A DNA stretch of 24,086 nucleotides from an uncultured Flavobacteriales bacterium (GTDB lineage: Bacteria > Bacteroidota > Bacteroidia > Flavobacteriales_D > Sanyastnellaceae): positions 1 to 24,086 of the forward strand of contig CALBSW010000157.1 of the NCBI GenBank assembly GCA_937967465.1, written 5' to 3'. Each line of letters starts with the position of its first letter. Positions within the stretch are counted from its first letter, which is position 1. This document shows, piece by piece, positions 16,752 to 24,086 of this stretch. Below the pieces are notes generated by a model. That model was not told the origin of the DNA and ran no database searches. It saw nothing but the letters and a program-made list of their open reading frames with translations. The position numbers and the translations under genes were made by a program.

Positions 16752-18248
16752 ATGAAACTCATGACTTCGCGCTTCATTCCGGCCACCCTGGCCATCCTTC
16801 TCATGTTCGGTTGTGGTGAACTGGCCGAGCTCAACGAAAACCCCAACCAGCCCGAGGCGGTCTCGCCCGATGTTCTGTTGCCCGGTGTCATCCGGGACAT
16901 GAGCGACGTGCTGGTCGGCCACGCCTTCTACATCAGCAACTGCGCCTCCCAGCTCAGCGCCAAGAGCCTGCGGAACGAGGTCGACGTGTACGACTGGAAC
17001 GCCGTGCCGATCATCGGCTTTGACGCCCTCTGGCCGGCCATGTACGGCGCCCTCCGGGACATCCGCAACATCGAAGCCGCCGCCATCGAGCGCGGGGACG
17101 ACCGGCTCCTGGCCACGGCCAAGACCCTCAAGGTGTTTGCCTTCTCCGTCCTCACGGACACCTACGGCGACATCCCCTATTCCGAGGCCTTGTCCGGCAA
17201 CACCGGCACGTACTTCCCGGCGTACGACACGCAGGAGGACATCTACCTCGGTGAAGGCGGACTGCTCGACGAGCTCGATGCGGCCCACACGCTGTTCAGC
17301 AACGCGGGCGCCGGCACCGTCGGTGGCGACATCCTCTTCGGCGGCGACAGCGACCTCTGGCACCGTTTTGCCAACGCCTTGCACTTGCGCCTGCTCGTGC
17401 ACTGCCAAGCCCAGACGGACGTGAGCGCCGAGTTCGCCGCAGTGGCCGACCGCCCCCTCATGGAGGGCAACGCCCACAACGCGCAGCTCGACTACCTCAA
17501 TGCGTTCCCGAACCAATTCCCCATCGTCCCGCTCAAGCAAGGCGACTTCGAATCGGTTCGCTTCGGTGAAGCCGCATTTGCCCTGATGGATTCCACGAAC
17601 GACCCCCGCATGATGCGCTATGCCCGGGCCACGGACGCCACCATCGGCACCGACAACGAGGCCTTCGAAGGCTGGGAAAATGGCGGCAAGGGCTGTGACG
17701 ACACCGGCTGCCGGCTGGGATTGGCCTACTACGATTACCCCGGCCACCCGACGGCCTCCAGCAAGGCCCCCGGCATCTGGATGAGCTACGCCGAGCAGGA
17801 GTTCATCCTGTCCGAAGGCGCGTGGCGCGGCTGGACCTCCGGTGACGCTGCCGCCCACTACGAGCAAGGCGTGACGGCCAGCATGGTCGATGCCGGTGCC
17901 GATCCGGCCGACACCGGCCTCGGCAGCGTCGCCGACTTCCTCGCCCAAACCGACGTGGCCTGGAACGACACGCCGGCCCGATTGTTCGAGCAGAAATGGT
18001 TGGCCCTGTACTTCCACGGCATGGAGCCCTACTTCGAAGTGCGCCGGTGGTACACCGCAGGCGGCGGCTGGGATGGCGTTCCCTTCCTGACGCCCCCGTG
18101 CAACAACACCAACGACGACATGCTCCCCTTGCGCTTCATCTACCCCGGTGAAGAGCAGAGCCTCAATGGAGACAACTACTTCACGGCCGTGGAGCGCCTC
18201 GGCGGAAGCAACAGCTTCAACGCCGCCATGTGGCTGGTCGCTCCCTGA
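16752..18248 (+). CDS. SusD/RagB-family outer-membrane lipoprotein (SusD_2-like)
   Basis: This 498-residue surface lipoprotein has a short signal peptide ending in MFG with the lipid-bearing Cys21, followed directly by an acidic, Asn-rich stretch (GELAELNENPNQPEA) typical of SusD-like proteins. The mature chain is helical, with TPR-like pieces such as LKVFAFSVLTDTYGDIPYSEAL (about 125-146) and FEQKWLALYFHGMEPYFEVRRW (about 410-431); both are standard SusD_2-type landmarks. It caps the SusC barrel and captures the ligand. A CDDTGC pair and a later PPC may form disulfides. It is co-transcribed with susC (11 bp gap) and followed by a strong intrinsic terminator at 18311-18337. The substrate is unknown. 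Confidence 0.93.
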   Translation: MKLMTSRFIPATLAILLMFGCGELAELNENPNQPEAVSPDVLLPGVIRDMSDVLVGHAFYISNCASQLSAKSLRNEVDVYDWNAVPIIGFDALWPAMYGALRDIRNIEAAAIERGDDRLLATAKTLKVFAFSVLTDTYGDIPYSEALSGNTGTYFPAYDTQEDIYLGEGGLLDELDAAHTLFSNAGAGTVGGDILFGGDSDLWHRFANALHLRLLVHCQAQTDVSAEFAAVADRPLMEGNAHNAQLDYLNAFPNQFPIVPLKQGDFESVRFGEAAFALMDSTNDPRMMRYARATDATIGTDNEAFEGWENGGKGCDDTGCRLGLAYYDYPGHPTASSKAPGIWMSYAEQEFILSEGAWRGWTSGDAAAHYEQGVTASMVDAGADPADTGLGSVADFLAQTDVAWNDTPARLFEQKWLALYFHGMEPYFEVRRWYTAGGGWDGVPFLTPPCNNTNDDMLPLRFIYPGEEQSLNGDNYFTAVERLGGSNSFNAAMWLVAP

Positions 18249-18310
18249 TCGCCAACCCCATTCAGGCCCTCAGCCCGGGACATGACCCCCCACTGAGGCG
18301 CCGCAACACC

Positions 18311-18348
18311 AACGCCCGGTCCACGCGACCGGGCGTTGTTACTTTCCC
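18311..18348 (+). terminator. Intrinsic terminator after susCD
   Basis: AACGCCCGGTC (18311-18321) pairs perfectly with GACCGGGCGTT (18327-18337) around the loop CACGC, an 11-bp GC-rich stem, followed by a T-rich tail (GTTACTTTCC). It separates the susCD transcript from the BCCT gene. The tail also contains TACTTTCC, a weak -7-like sequence that could serve the BCCT gene. Confidence 0.8.
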
Positions 18349-18378
18349 TGCGAAACGAACGAAAACCGCCCGAGGCGC

Positions 18379-19989
18379 ATGAACACCCCCACAGAACACG
18401 ACCCGGCACCAGACGCCGGCTTTGAGGCCTACGGCAGCCAAGGCGGTCGCAACGCCGACCCCCAAACGGGATTCGGACGCTGGTTCCACCGGAACTTCGA
18501 CCTGAGCTGGCCCATCGTTCTGCCCACCCTCGCCCTCGTAGGCGGGTTCATGATCGCCACATTCCTGTTTGGCGAGCAGGTCCGCTCCTTCTTCGACACG
18601 TTCCAATCCGCCGCCTACAACAACCTCGGTTGGATGCTGGTCCTCTCGGTCAATGTGGCGCTGTTTGCCGTGTTGTACTTCGCCTTGGGGCCCTACGGCA
18701 ACATCCGGCTCGGCGGGGCTCAGGCCCGCCCCGAATTCAAGCGGGTCACCTGGTGGTCCATGCTCTTCTCGGCGGGCATGGGCATCGGGTTGGTCTATTT
18801 CGGCGTGGCCGAACCCCTGTTGCACTACACCCAGCCCCCCTTCGAGGTCGGCGGAGAAACGCAGCGGGCCGCATTGGCCTTCCGAAAGAGCTTCCTCCAC
18901 TACGGACTTCACCCGTGGGCGGTCTATGCCCTGGTGGGCCTCGGCATGGCCTTCTTCACCTTCAACCGCGGGCTTCCGTTGACCGTCCGCAGCATCTTCC
19001 AACCCCTCCTGGGGCGGCGCATCCACGGCTGGGGCGGTCATGCCATTGACATCATCGCCGTCTTTGCGACCCTCATCGGCCTCGCCACCACCCTCGGCCT
19101 CGGCGTGCAGCAAGTGGGCAGCGGCCTGTCGTTCCTGTTCGGGGTGGAGTCCACCACACCCGTTCACCTTCTGCTCATCGCCGGCATCACCGGAGCCGCC
19201 ACGTTGTCCGTGGTGTCCGGTCTCAAAAAAGGCATCCGCATCCTGTCCCTGCTCAACATCGCCTTGGCCGTCGCCCTGATGGTGGCCCTGCTCTTCCTGG
19301 GCCCCACCGGACGCATCCTCGACGTTTTCGTCCAGGGAACCGGAAACTACCTCACCCGATTCCTCTCCGAGGGAACGTGGACGGGTGCCTTCCGCGAGGA
19401 CAACACCTGGCGCGACAACTGGACGGTCTTCTACTGGGCGTGGTGGATCGCCTGGTCCCCCTTCGTCGGCATCTTCATCGCGCGCATCTCCAAAGGCCGG
19501 ACCGTGCGGGAATTCATCCTCAGCGTGCTGACCGTGCCCGTCCTCTTCACCTTCTTCTGGTTTGCGGTGTTCGGCATGTCCGCCCTCGACATTGAAATGC
19601 GGGGCATCGCAGACTTGGGCGCCAGTGTGGTGGCCGACTTCAGCACCGGCCTGTTCGTCATGCTGGAGCAATACCCCTTCACCACGCTCACCAGTGTCCT
19701 CGCCATCGTCCTGGTCACCAGCTTCTTCGTGACGTCCTCGGACAGCGGTTCCCTGGTGGTCGACATGCTGACCAGCGGCGGCAAGCTGGACGCCCCCGTC
19801 GGCCAACGGATCTTCTGGGCCCTGATGGAAGGTGCCGTGGCAGGCGCACTGCTCGTGGCCGGCGGCCTCAAGGCCATGCAATCCATGTCCATCGCAGCGG
19901 GCGTGCCCTATGCCGTCCTGCTCATGGTCATGGTCGTCTCCATCCGCAAGGGGTTCGACCAGGAACTGAAGCGCCAGCAGGGATCCTGA
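18379..19989 (+). CDS. BCCT-family betaine/choline/carnitine-type transporter
   Basis: This 536-residue inner-membrane protein has 12 predicted helices and a hydrophilic 40-residue N-terminus. BCCT landmarks are the glycine-rich SAGMGIGLVYFGVAEP (131-146), HPWAVY (178-183) supplying aromatic-box residues in helix 4, and the family signature WTVFYWAWWIAWSP followed by FVGIF and ARISKGRT (348-375). VTSFFVTSSDSGS (446-458) corresponds to the Na2 region of BetP (Thr467/Ser468 there). These features favour a sodium-coupled symporter for glycine betaine, choline or a related trimethylammonium compound rather than a CaiT-like antiporter. The long C-terminal osmosensing tail of BetP is absent: the protein ends about 14 residues after the last helix, so uptake may not be stretch-regulated in the BetP manner. 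It is monocistronic or weakly linked to cysQ, 31 bp downstream. Confidence 0.95.
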   Translation: MNTPTEHDPAPDAGFEAYGSQGGRNADPQTGFGRWFHRNFDLSWPIVLPTLALVGGFMIATFLFGEQVRSFFDTFQSAAYNNLGWMLVLSVNVALFAVLYFALGPYGNIRLGGAQARPEFKRVTWWSMLFSAGMGIGLVYFGVAEPLLHYTQPPFEVGGETQRAALAFRKSFLHYGLHPWAVYALVGLGMAFFTFNRGLPLTVRSIFQPLLGRRIHGWGGHAIDIIAVFATLIGLATTLGLGVQQVGSGLSFLFGVESTTPVHLLLIAGITGAATLSVVSGLKKGIRILSLLNIALAVALMVALLFLGPTGRILDVFVQGTGNYLTRFLSEGTWTGAFREDNTWRDNWTVFYWAWWIAWSPFVGIFIARISKGRTVREFILSVLTVPVLFTFFWFAVFGMSALDIEMRGIADLGASVVADFSTGLFVMLEQYPFTTLTSVLAIVLVTSFFVTSSDSGSLVVDMLTSGGKLDAPVGQRIFWALMEGAVAGALLVAGGLKAMQSMSIAAGVPYAVLLMVMVVSIRKGFDQELKRQQGS

Positions 19990-20008
19990 GCCCTGTCCAC
20001 CGGCTCGG

Positions 20009-20016
20009 TATCTTTG
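20009..20016 (+). promoter_or_regulatory. -7 element directly before the cysQ-like gene
   Basis: TATCTTTG is a perfect TAnnTTTG match, followed by CGGC and then ATG (20021). With the usual spacing the transcript would start at or within a few bases of the ATG, a predicted leaderless mRNA. It sits in the 31-bp gap after the BCCT gene. Confidence 0.6.
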
Positions 20017-20020
20017 CGGC

Positions 20021-20824
20021 ATGGACGCGGCACACCGGGAACAGGCGATGCAGTGGGCGCTCGACGCGGCCCGCAAGGCGGGCATGCTGTTGCTCGAATT
20101 GACCGAATCCCCGCTCGAAGTCCAACGGAAGGCCGACGGTTCGGCCGTCACCAACGCGGACTTCGCCAGCCACGCCTCCATCCTGGAGGACCTCTCCGCC
20201 TCCGGCTGGCCTGTGGTCAGTGAAGAAGGCCAGCGCCGCCCCCTGAGCGAACGCCAGCAATGGGAGCGCTTCTGGCTGGTCGACCCGCTCGATGGCACGA
20301 GCTCCTACATCCGGATGCAGGCGGGCTATGCCGTCAACATCGCCCTCATCGAACGTGTGGAGGGAGAATGGATCCCGACATTGGGCGTGGTGGCCCTGCC
20401 CGACCTCAATCGGATCTACTACGGCGGAACCGGGTTGGGCGCCTTCAAAGCCCGCCTGAAGCCCTCTGAGAAACCGCCGCGCTCCATCTGCGCCGACGAC
20501 GAAGCCACTCCGCCCTACGAATTGCTCATCAGCTGGAACGAATCCGGCACCCTCAACGACCTCGTGGCCGGCACCGTGGACCCCACTCAGGTCCGCATGC
20601 GCCCGGCCAGCGGGGCGGCCAAATTCTGCCTCGTCGCCGAAGGCAAGGCCGACCTGCACGCCCGGTCCACGGGCTACTTCGAATGGGATTGCGCAGCGGG
20701 CGACGCCCTGTTCCGCGCCCAAGGGCTGGCCGTCTGCGACATTGTCACCGGCCGTCCGCTGACCTACAACAGCCCCACCCTCCGGGTAGGCGGCCTCATT
20801 GCCTCGCGGATCCCGCAAGACTGA
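20021..20824 (+). CDS. cysQ: 3'(2'),5'-bisphosphate nucleotidase-like protein (inositol monophosphatase superfamily)
   Basis: This 267-residue cytosolic metal-dependent phosphatase shows all metal-site motifs: TNAD (44-47), SEE (67-69), DPLDGT (88-93) and WDCAAGD (222-228). The contexts WLVDPLDGTSSYI and YAVNIALIE resemble CysQ (DPLDGT..FI, TVNIALIE) more than SuhB-type inositol monophosphatases. CysQ removes the 3'-phosphate of PAP formed during sulfate assimilation or phosphopantetheine transfer. TSSYI replaces the TKEFI usual in CysQ, so a different sugar- or inositol-phosphate substrate cannot be ruled out. The start is fixed by the TATCTTTG element 4 nt upstream. It converges on rsgA with a 24-bp gap and no evident terminator. 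Confidence 0.82.
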   Translation: MDAAHREQAMQWALDAARKAGMLLLELTESPLEVQRKADGSAVTNADFASHASILEDLSASGWPVVSEEGQRRPLSERQQWERFWLVDPLDGTSSYIRMQAGYAVNIALIERVEGEWIPTLGVVALPDLNRIYYGGTGLGAFKARLKPSEKPPRSICADDEATPPYELLISWNESGTLNDLVAGTVDPTQVRMRPASGAAKFCLVAEGKADLHARSTGYFEWDCAAGDALFRAQGLAVCDIVTGRPLTYNSPTLRVGGLIASRIPQD

Positions 20825-20848
20825 CACCACGACCGGCACTCGCCGGAC

Positions 20849-21829
20849 TCAAATGCCTTGGTTGCCCCGTTTCCCGCCAGCGCGGTACGGGCCCTCGTCG
20901 AATTCCTCGACCATGTTGCGGTAGTTCCGGTACCGCTCGTCGTCCACCTCGCCCGTCTCCAGCGCCGCCTGCACGGCACAGCCTGGTTCGTCGAGGTGGC
21001 GGCAGTTGTGGAATTTGCACTCCGGCAACAGGCGGAACATCTCCGGAAAGTGGTGGTGCAGCGTCTCCTTCTCCATGCGGACGAGGCCGAACCCCTTGAT
21101 GCCCGGTGTGTCGATGATGAAACCGCCATCGTCTCCCGGGAGCGGAAACATCTCTGCAAACGTCGTCGTGTGCCGGCCCTTGTCGTGGACGTCTGACACC
21201 TCGGCCGTCTTCTGGTCGAGCCCGGGAATCAGCGCGTTGAGCAACGTCGATTTGCCGACCCCACTGTGGCCGCTCACGAGGTGGATCCCGCCCTTCATGC
21301 GCTCCCGCACCTCCTCGAGGCCGATGCCCTCGGTCGCGGAAATCGGCAGGCATTCGTAGCCCGCCTCGCTGTACATCGTCATCCACGATGCCAACAGCTC
21401 TTCGGCCTCCTCGCCGAGTTGGAGCAGTACGTCCACTTTGTTGAACAGCAACGTCGTCGGCACCCCGTAGGCCTCTGCCGTCACGAGGAAGCGGTCCACG
21501 AAGCCACTGCTGGTCGCCGGCTCCACGAGGGTAACCACCAGCCAAGCGCGGTCGAGGTTGGCCGCCACCACGTGCGCCTCGTGGCTGAGGTTGACGCTGC
21601 GGCGGATGATGCGGTTGCGGCGCGGCGCGATCTCGGTGATGACCCCGGTGCCGTCCTCCTCCTCGGTCCATGTCACGTGGTCGCCAACGGCGATCGGATT
21701 GGTCGTCCGGAGCCCCTCCATCCGGAACTTCCCTCGGAGGCGACACTCCACGCGCCGGCCATCGGGCGCCTGGACGTCCGCCCATTTGCCCGTCGACCGA
21801 AACACCGTGCCCTCGTATCGTTCCTCCAT
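20849..21829 (-). CDS. rsgA: Ribosome small subunit-dependent GTPase A
   Basis: RsgA (YjeQ) is a circularly permuted GTPase that checks late 30S subunit maturation. The 326-residue chain has an N-terminal OB-fold (about 1-70, beginning EGTVFRSTGKWADV). The permuted G motifs follow in the order NKVD (130-133, G4), GHSGVGKST (187-195, G1), TTT (221-223, G2) and DTPG (240-243, G3). A C-terminal zinc module has Cys271, Cys276, His278 and Cys284 (CKFHNC.H.....C). I chose the ATG at 21829 because the OB-fold starts at once and an AACTTGCGC promoter-like element lies 2 nt upstream. The first in-frame ATG at 21871 would overlap the divergent gldA-like start and add 14 residues without homology. Fully intact by motif. 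Confidence 0.96.
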   Translation of the reverse strand: MEERYEGTVFRSTGKWADVQAPDGRRVECRLRGKFRMEGLRTTNPIAVGDHVTWTEEEDGTGVITEIAPRRNRIIRRSVNLSHEAHVVAANLDRAWLVVTLVEPATSSGFVDRFLVTAEAYGVPTTLLFNKVDVLLQLGEEAEELLASWMTMYSEAGYECLPISATEGIGLEEVRERMKGGIHLVSGHSGVGKSTLLNALIPGLDQKTAEVSDVHDKGRHTTTFAEMFPLPGDDGGFIIDTPGIKGFGLVRMEKETLHHHFPEMFRLLPECKFHNCRHLDEPGCAVQAALETGEVDDERYRNYRNMVEEFDEGPYRAGGKRGNQGI

Positions 21830-21831
21830 GG

Positions 21832-21865
21832 GCGCAAGTTCGCCCATGTGCATCCTAACTTGCGC
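21832..21865. promoter_or_regulatory. Mirror-image divergent start region of rsgA and the gldA-like gene
   Basis: GCGCAAGTT (21832-21840) and AACTTGCGC (21857-21865) form a perfect 9-bp inverted repeat with a 16-bp spacer. Read outward, each arm is a TAnnTTG-like -7 element (TAACTTGC for the + gene, GAACTTGC for rsgA), and each is followed within 2-4 nt by the ATG. The only 40-bp gap between the two genes therefore seems to hold two back-to-back promoters for nearly leaderless mRNAs, or an operator serving both. Confidence 0.5.
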
Positions 21866-21869
21866 ATCC

Positions 21870-22580
21870 ATGCTGCTCGAGGTTCACGACGTCACCAAGC
21901 AATACGGCCCGCAAAAGGCCCTCGACGGGGTGTCCGTTTCCGTCCCCACGGGACAGGTCGTGGGCCTGCTCGGGCCCAACGGCGCTGGAAAGTCGACGTT
22001 GATGAAGTCCATCCTCGGCTACCTGCCCACCGACGGTGGCACCATCGCCTTCGACGGCACAGACGTCCGCGAGGGCGGCGACGCCATGCGGCGTCGGATG
22101 GGCTACCTCCCCGAGCACAACCCCCTCTACCCCGAGATGTACGTCCGGGAGTTCCTCGATTTCATCGCAGGGCTCCACGGCATCCAAGGCAAGAAAGCCC
22201 GGGCAGAAAAAGTGGAACACACCATCGAGCGCGTGGGATTGGGCCCGGAGGCCCACAAACCCATTGCCGCCCTGTCCAAGGGCTACAAGCAACGCGTCGG
22301 CCTCGCGCAAGCCATTCTCCACGATCCGGAGCTGCTGATCCTCGACGAGCCCACCTCCGGCCTCGACCCGCTCCAGCTCAAGGAAATCCGCGCCCTCATC
22401 ACCGAATTCGGCCGCACCCGCACCGTCATCCTGTCCACCCACATCATGCAGGAGGTCGAGGCCATGTGCGACCGGGTTGTCATGATCAAGCAAGGCCGCA
22501 TCGTCGAGGACGCTCCCCTGGCTGACCTCATGGCCCGCGGTGGCCTCGAAAAGGTGTTCGATACCCTCGCTGGCGCCTAA
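21870..22580 (+). CDS. GldA-like ABC transporter ATP-binding protein
   Basis: This 236-residue ABC ATPase has a complete set of motifs: Walker A GPNGAGKST (35-43), signature LSKGYKQRVGLAQ (135-147), Walker B LLILDEP (155-161), D-loop SGLD (163-166) and switch His191. The segments YLPEHNPLYPEMYVREFL and LSTHIMQEVEAMCDRV closely resemble Flavobacterium GldA, an ATPase needed for gliding motility and type IX-linked functions together with GldFG. It ends soon after the nucleotide-binding domain, whereas GldA is about 300 residues, so the usual C-terminal extension is missing. No permease gene follows; a terminator does. It could thus be an ATPase of another exporter. The frame is open far upstream, but that part is antisense to rsgA; the ATG at 21870 matches the family start. 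Confidence 0.85.
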   Translation: MLLEVHDVTKQYGPQKALDGVSVSVPTGQVVGLLGPNGAGKSTLMKSILGYLPTDGGTIAFDGTDVREGGDAMRRRMGYLPEHNPLYPEMYVREFLDFIAGLHGIQGKKARAEKVEHTIERVGLGPEAHKPIAALSKGYKQRVGLAQAILHDPELLILDEPTSGLDPLQLKEIRALITEFGRTRTVILSTHIMQEVEAMCDRVVMIKQGRIVEDAPLADLMARGGLEKVFDTLAGA

Positions 22581-22585
22581 AAGAC

Positions 22586-22613
22586 GCGGCCCACTCCCAA
22601 AGGAGCAGGCCGC
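22586..22613. terminator. Bidirectional hairpin between gldA-like gene and small secreted ORF
   Basis: GCGGCC (22586-22591) and CTCC (22594-22597) pair with GGAG (22602-22605) and GGCCGC (22608-22613), with a CA/CA internal loop and a CAAA loop. The minus-strand copy is followed by GTCTTTT. The stem lies 6 bp after the ATPase stop and between convergent genes, so it probably terminates one or both transcripts. Confidence 0.6.
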
Positions 22614-22684
22614 CATCCAATCTTCTGTTTCGGGCTGGGGTCAGTGCTGCACCAGCACTCGGCTGCGCATCACGCCTTCCGCAT

Positions 22685-22975
22685 TCACTCCTCTTCTCCG
22701 CCGCCTTCTCCTTCCTCGTCGTTTTCGTCCTCACCGGAGCAATCGTCGAGGTATTCCTCGTTGAGGAGCCACATGAAGCCCAAAGCAGTCTGAGCGCAAG
22801 TGAAATTTTCGCACGGATCATCCGATACAACGAGCACCGCGTAGGGCTCGTAGAAGTTCCCGTCCTCATCGAGACAACCCGTTTGAGCGGTCAAAGACAA
22901 GGTGAAGGCCATGGCCATCAAAAGGGCAACGAAGTGCACCCGGGCGGATGCAAAGAGGGTCTGGAACAAACGCAT
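22685..22975 (-). CDS. Small secreted acidic four-cysteine protein, unknown function
   Basis: This 96-residue protein has a convincing signal peptide (hydrophobic 13-29, cleavage after Ala30 in LTA/QTG). The mature part has four cysteines (34, 55, 60, 79), enough for two disulfides. Its last 17 residues are almost only Asp, Glu, Gly, Asn and Ser. The Cys34-DEDGNFY...DDPC-ENFTC spacing loosely resembles the first half of von Willebrand C-type modules, but the match is too weak to name a family. Cys34 does not sit in a lipobox, so it is likely periplasmic or exported rather than a lipoprotein. It stands alone between the groEL terminator and the shared hairpin. A TTTGTTTG sequence 7 nt before the ATG could be its -7 element. 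That it is expressed is inferred from the signal peptide, isolation and terminators. Confidence 0.65.
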   Translation of the reverse strand: MRLFQTLFASARVHFVALLMAMAFTLSLTAQTGCLDEDGNFYEPYAVLVVSDDPCENFTCAQTALGFMWLLNEEYLDDCSGEDENDEEGEGGGEEE

Positions 22976-23030
22976 GGTGTGTCAAACAAACTCGCAGCGC
23001 AGGCTTGGAGTTGCTTGACCGCAGGGCACG

Positions 23031-23053
23031 AAAAAGCCCCGCCGAAGCGGGGC
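23031..23053 (-). terminator. Intrinsic terminator of groEL
   Basis: On the minus strand GCCCCGC, TTCG and GCGGGGC form a 7-bp GC stem with a stable UUCG tetraloop, followed at once by TTTTT. It begins 32 bp after the groEL stop codon, so it ends the groESL transcript. Confidence 0.9.
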
Positions 23054-23085
23054 CTTTCCTAGCGTTGTGAATCGAAGGGAAGCGA

Positions 23086-24086
<1,001 letters not shown>

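Noticed and set aside
16443..18017. Minus-strand frame of about 524 codons opposite susD
   Set aside because: Shadow of a SusD gene with lipobox and SusD_2-type motifs.
18262..20298. Minus-strand frame of about 678 codons opposite the BCCT gene
   Set aside because: His/Glu/Gly-rich shadow; the opposite strand encodes a BCCT protein with all signature motifs.
21830..21871. Earlier rsgA start at 21871 adding 14 residues
   Set aside because: It would overlap the start of the divergent ATPase gene and lie across the promoter repeat; RsgA homology begins at the ATG at 21829.

Overview
This window comes from a GC-rich member of the Bacteroidota. Third codon positions are mostly G or C. The phylum call rests on the gene set: a SusC/SusD pair, an outer-membrane beta-barrel receptor of the OMP_b-brl_3 type, a GldA-like ATPase, a DUF4834-like small membrane protein, a Bacteroidota-type YfhO protein and a group II GGGP synthase. 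It also rests on promoter-like TAnnTTTG elements in place of Shine-Dalgarno sites. I cannot name a genus. No rRNA, tRNA, insertion sequence, integrase or CRISPR array was seen. The largest gap between genes is about 220 bp (12667-12888).

Layout. At 1-3030 (+) lie the 3' part of a large outer-membrane receptor and a GNAT/FemAB-like acyltransferase. At 2996-8628 (-) is a tight cluster: carB (carbamoyl phosphate synthase large subunit, no C-terminal allosteric domain), a small DUF4834-like membrane protein and a YfhO-family membrane protein. At 8764-10385 (+) an alpha/beta hydrolase overlaps a geranylgeranylglyceryl phosphate synthase-family gene. At 10393-12812 (-) a TonB-dependent receptor sits behind a clear TPP riboswitch, so it is very likely a thiamine receptor. 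At 12889-18248 (+) come a MarR regulator, a SusC and a SusD, closed by an intrinsic terminator. At 18379-20824 (+) are a BCCT transporter and a CysQ-like phosphatase. At 20849-21829 (-) is rsgA, divergent from a GldA-like ABC ATPase at 21870-22580 (+). At 22685-22975 (-) is a small secreted acidic protein. From 23086 to the window end (-) is groEL (5' end outside the window) with a strong terminator.

Biology. Most genes are housekeeping (pyrimidine/arginine precursor, ribosome maturation, chaperonin, PAP turnover) or envelope uptake: three TonB-dependent or related receptors, one SusD and one BCCT carrier. The best-supported regulatory story is thiamine uptake under TPP control. The most interesting global pattern is that at least five genes carry a Bacteroidota -7-like element within about 4-7 nt of the start codon, which predicts leaderless or nearly leaderless mRNAs. 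I saw no clear new defence or mobile system. The least explained items are the small four-cysteine acidic secreted protein, the GGGP synthase/hydrolase pair and several inverted repeats in promoter regions.
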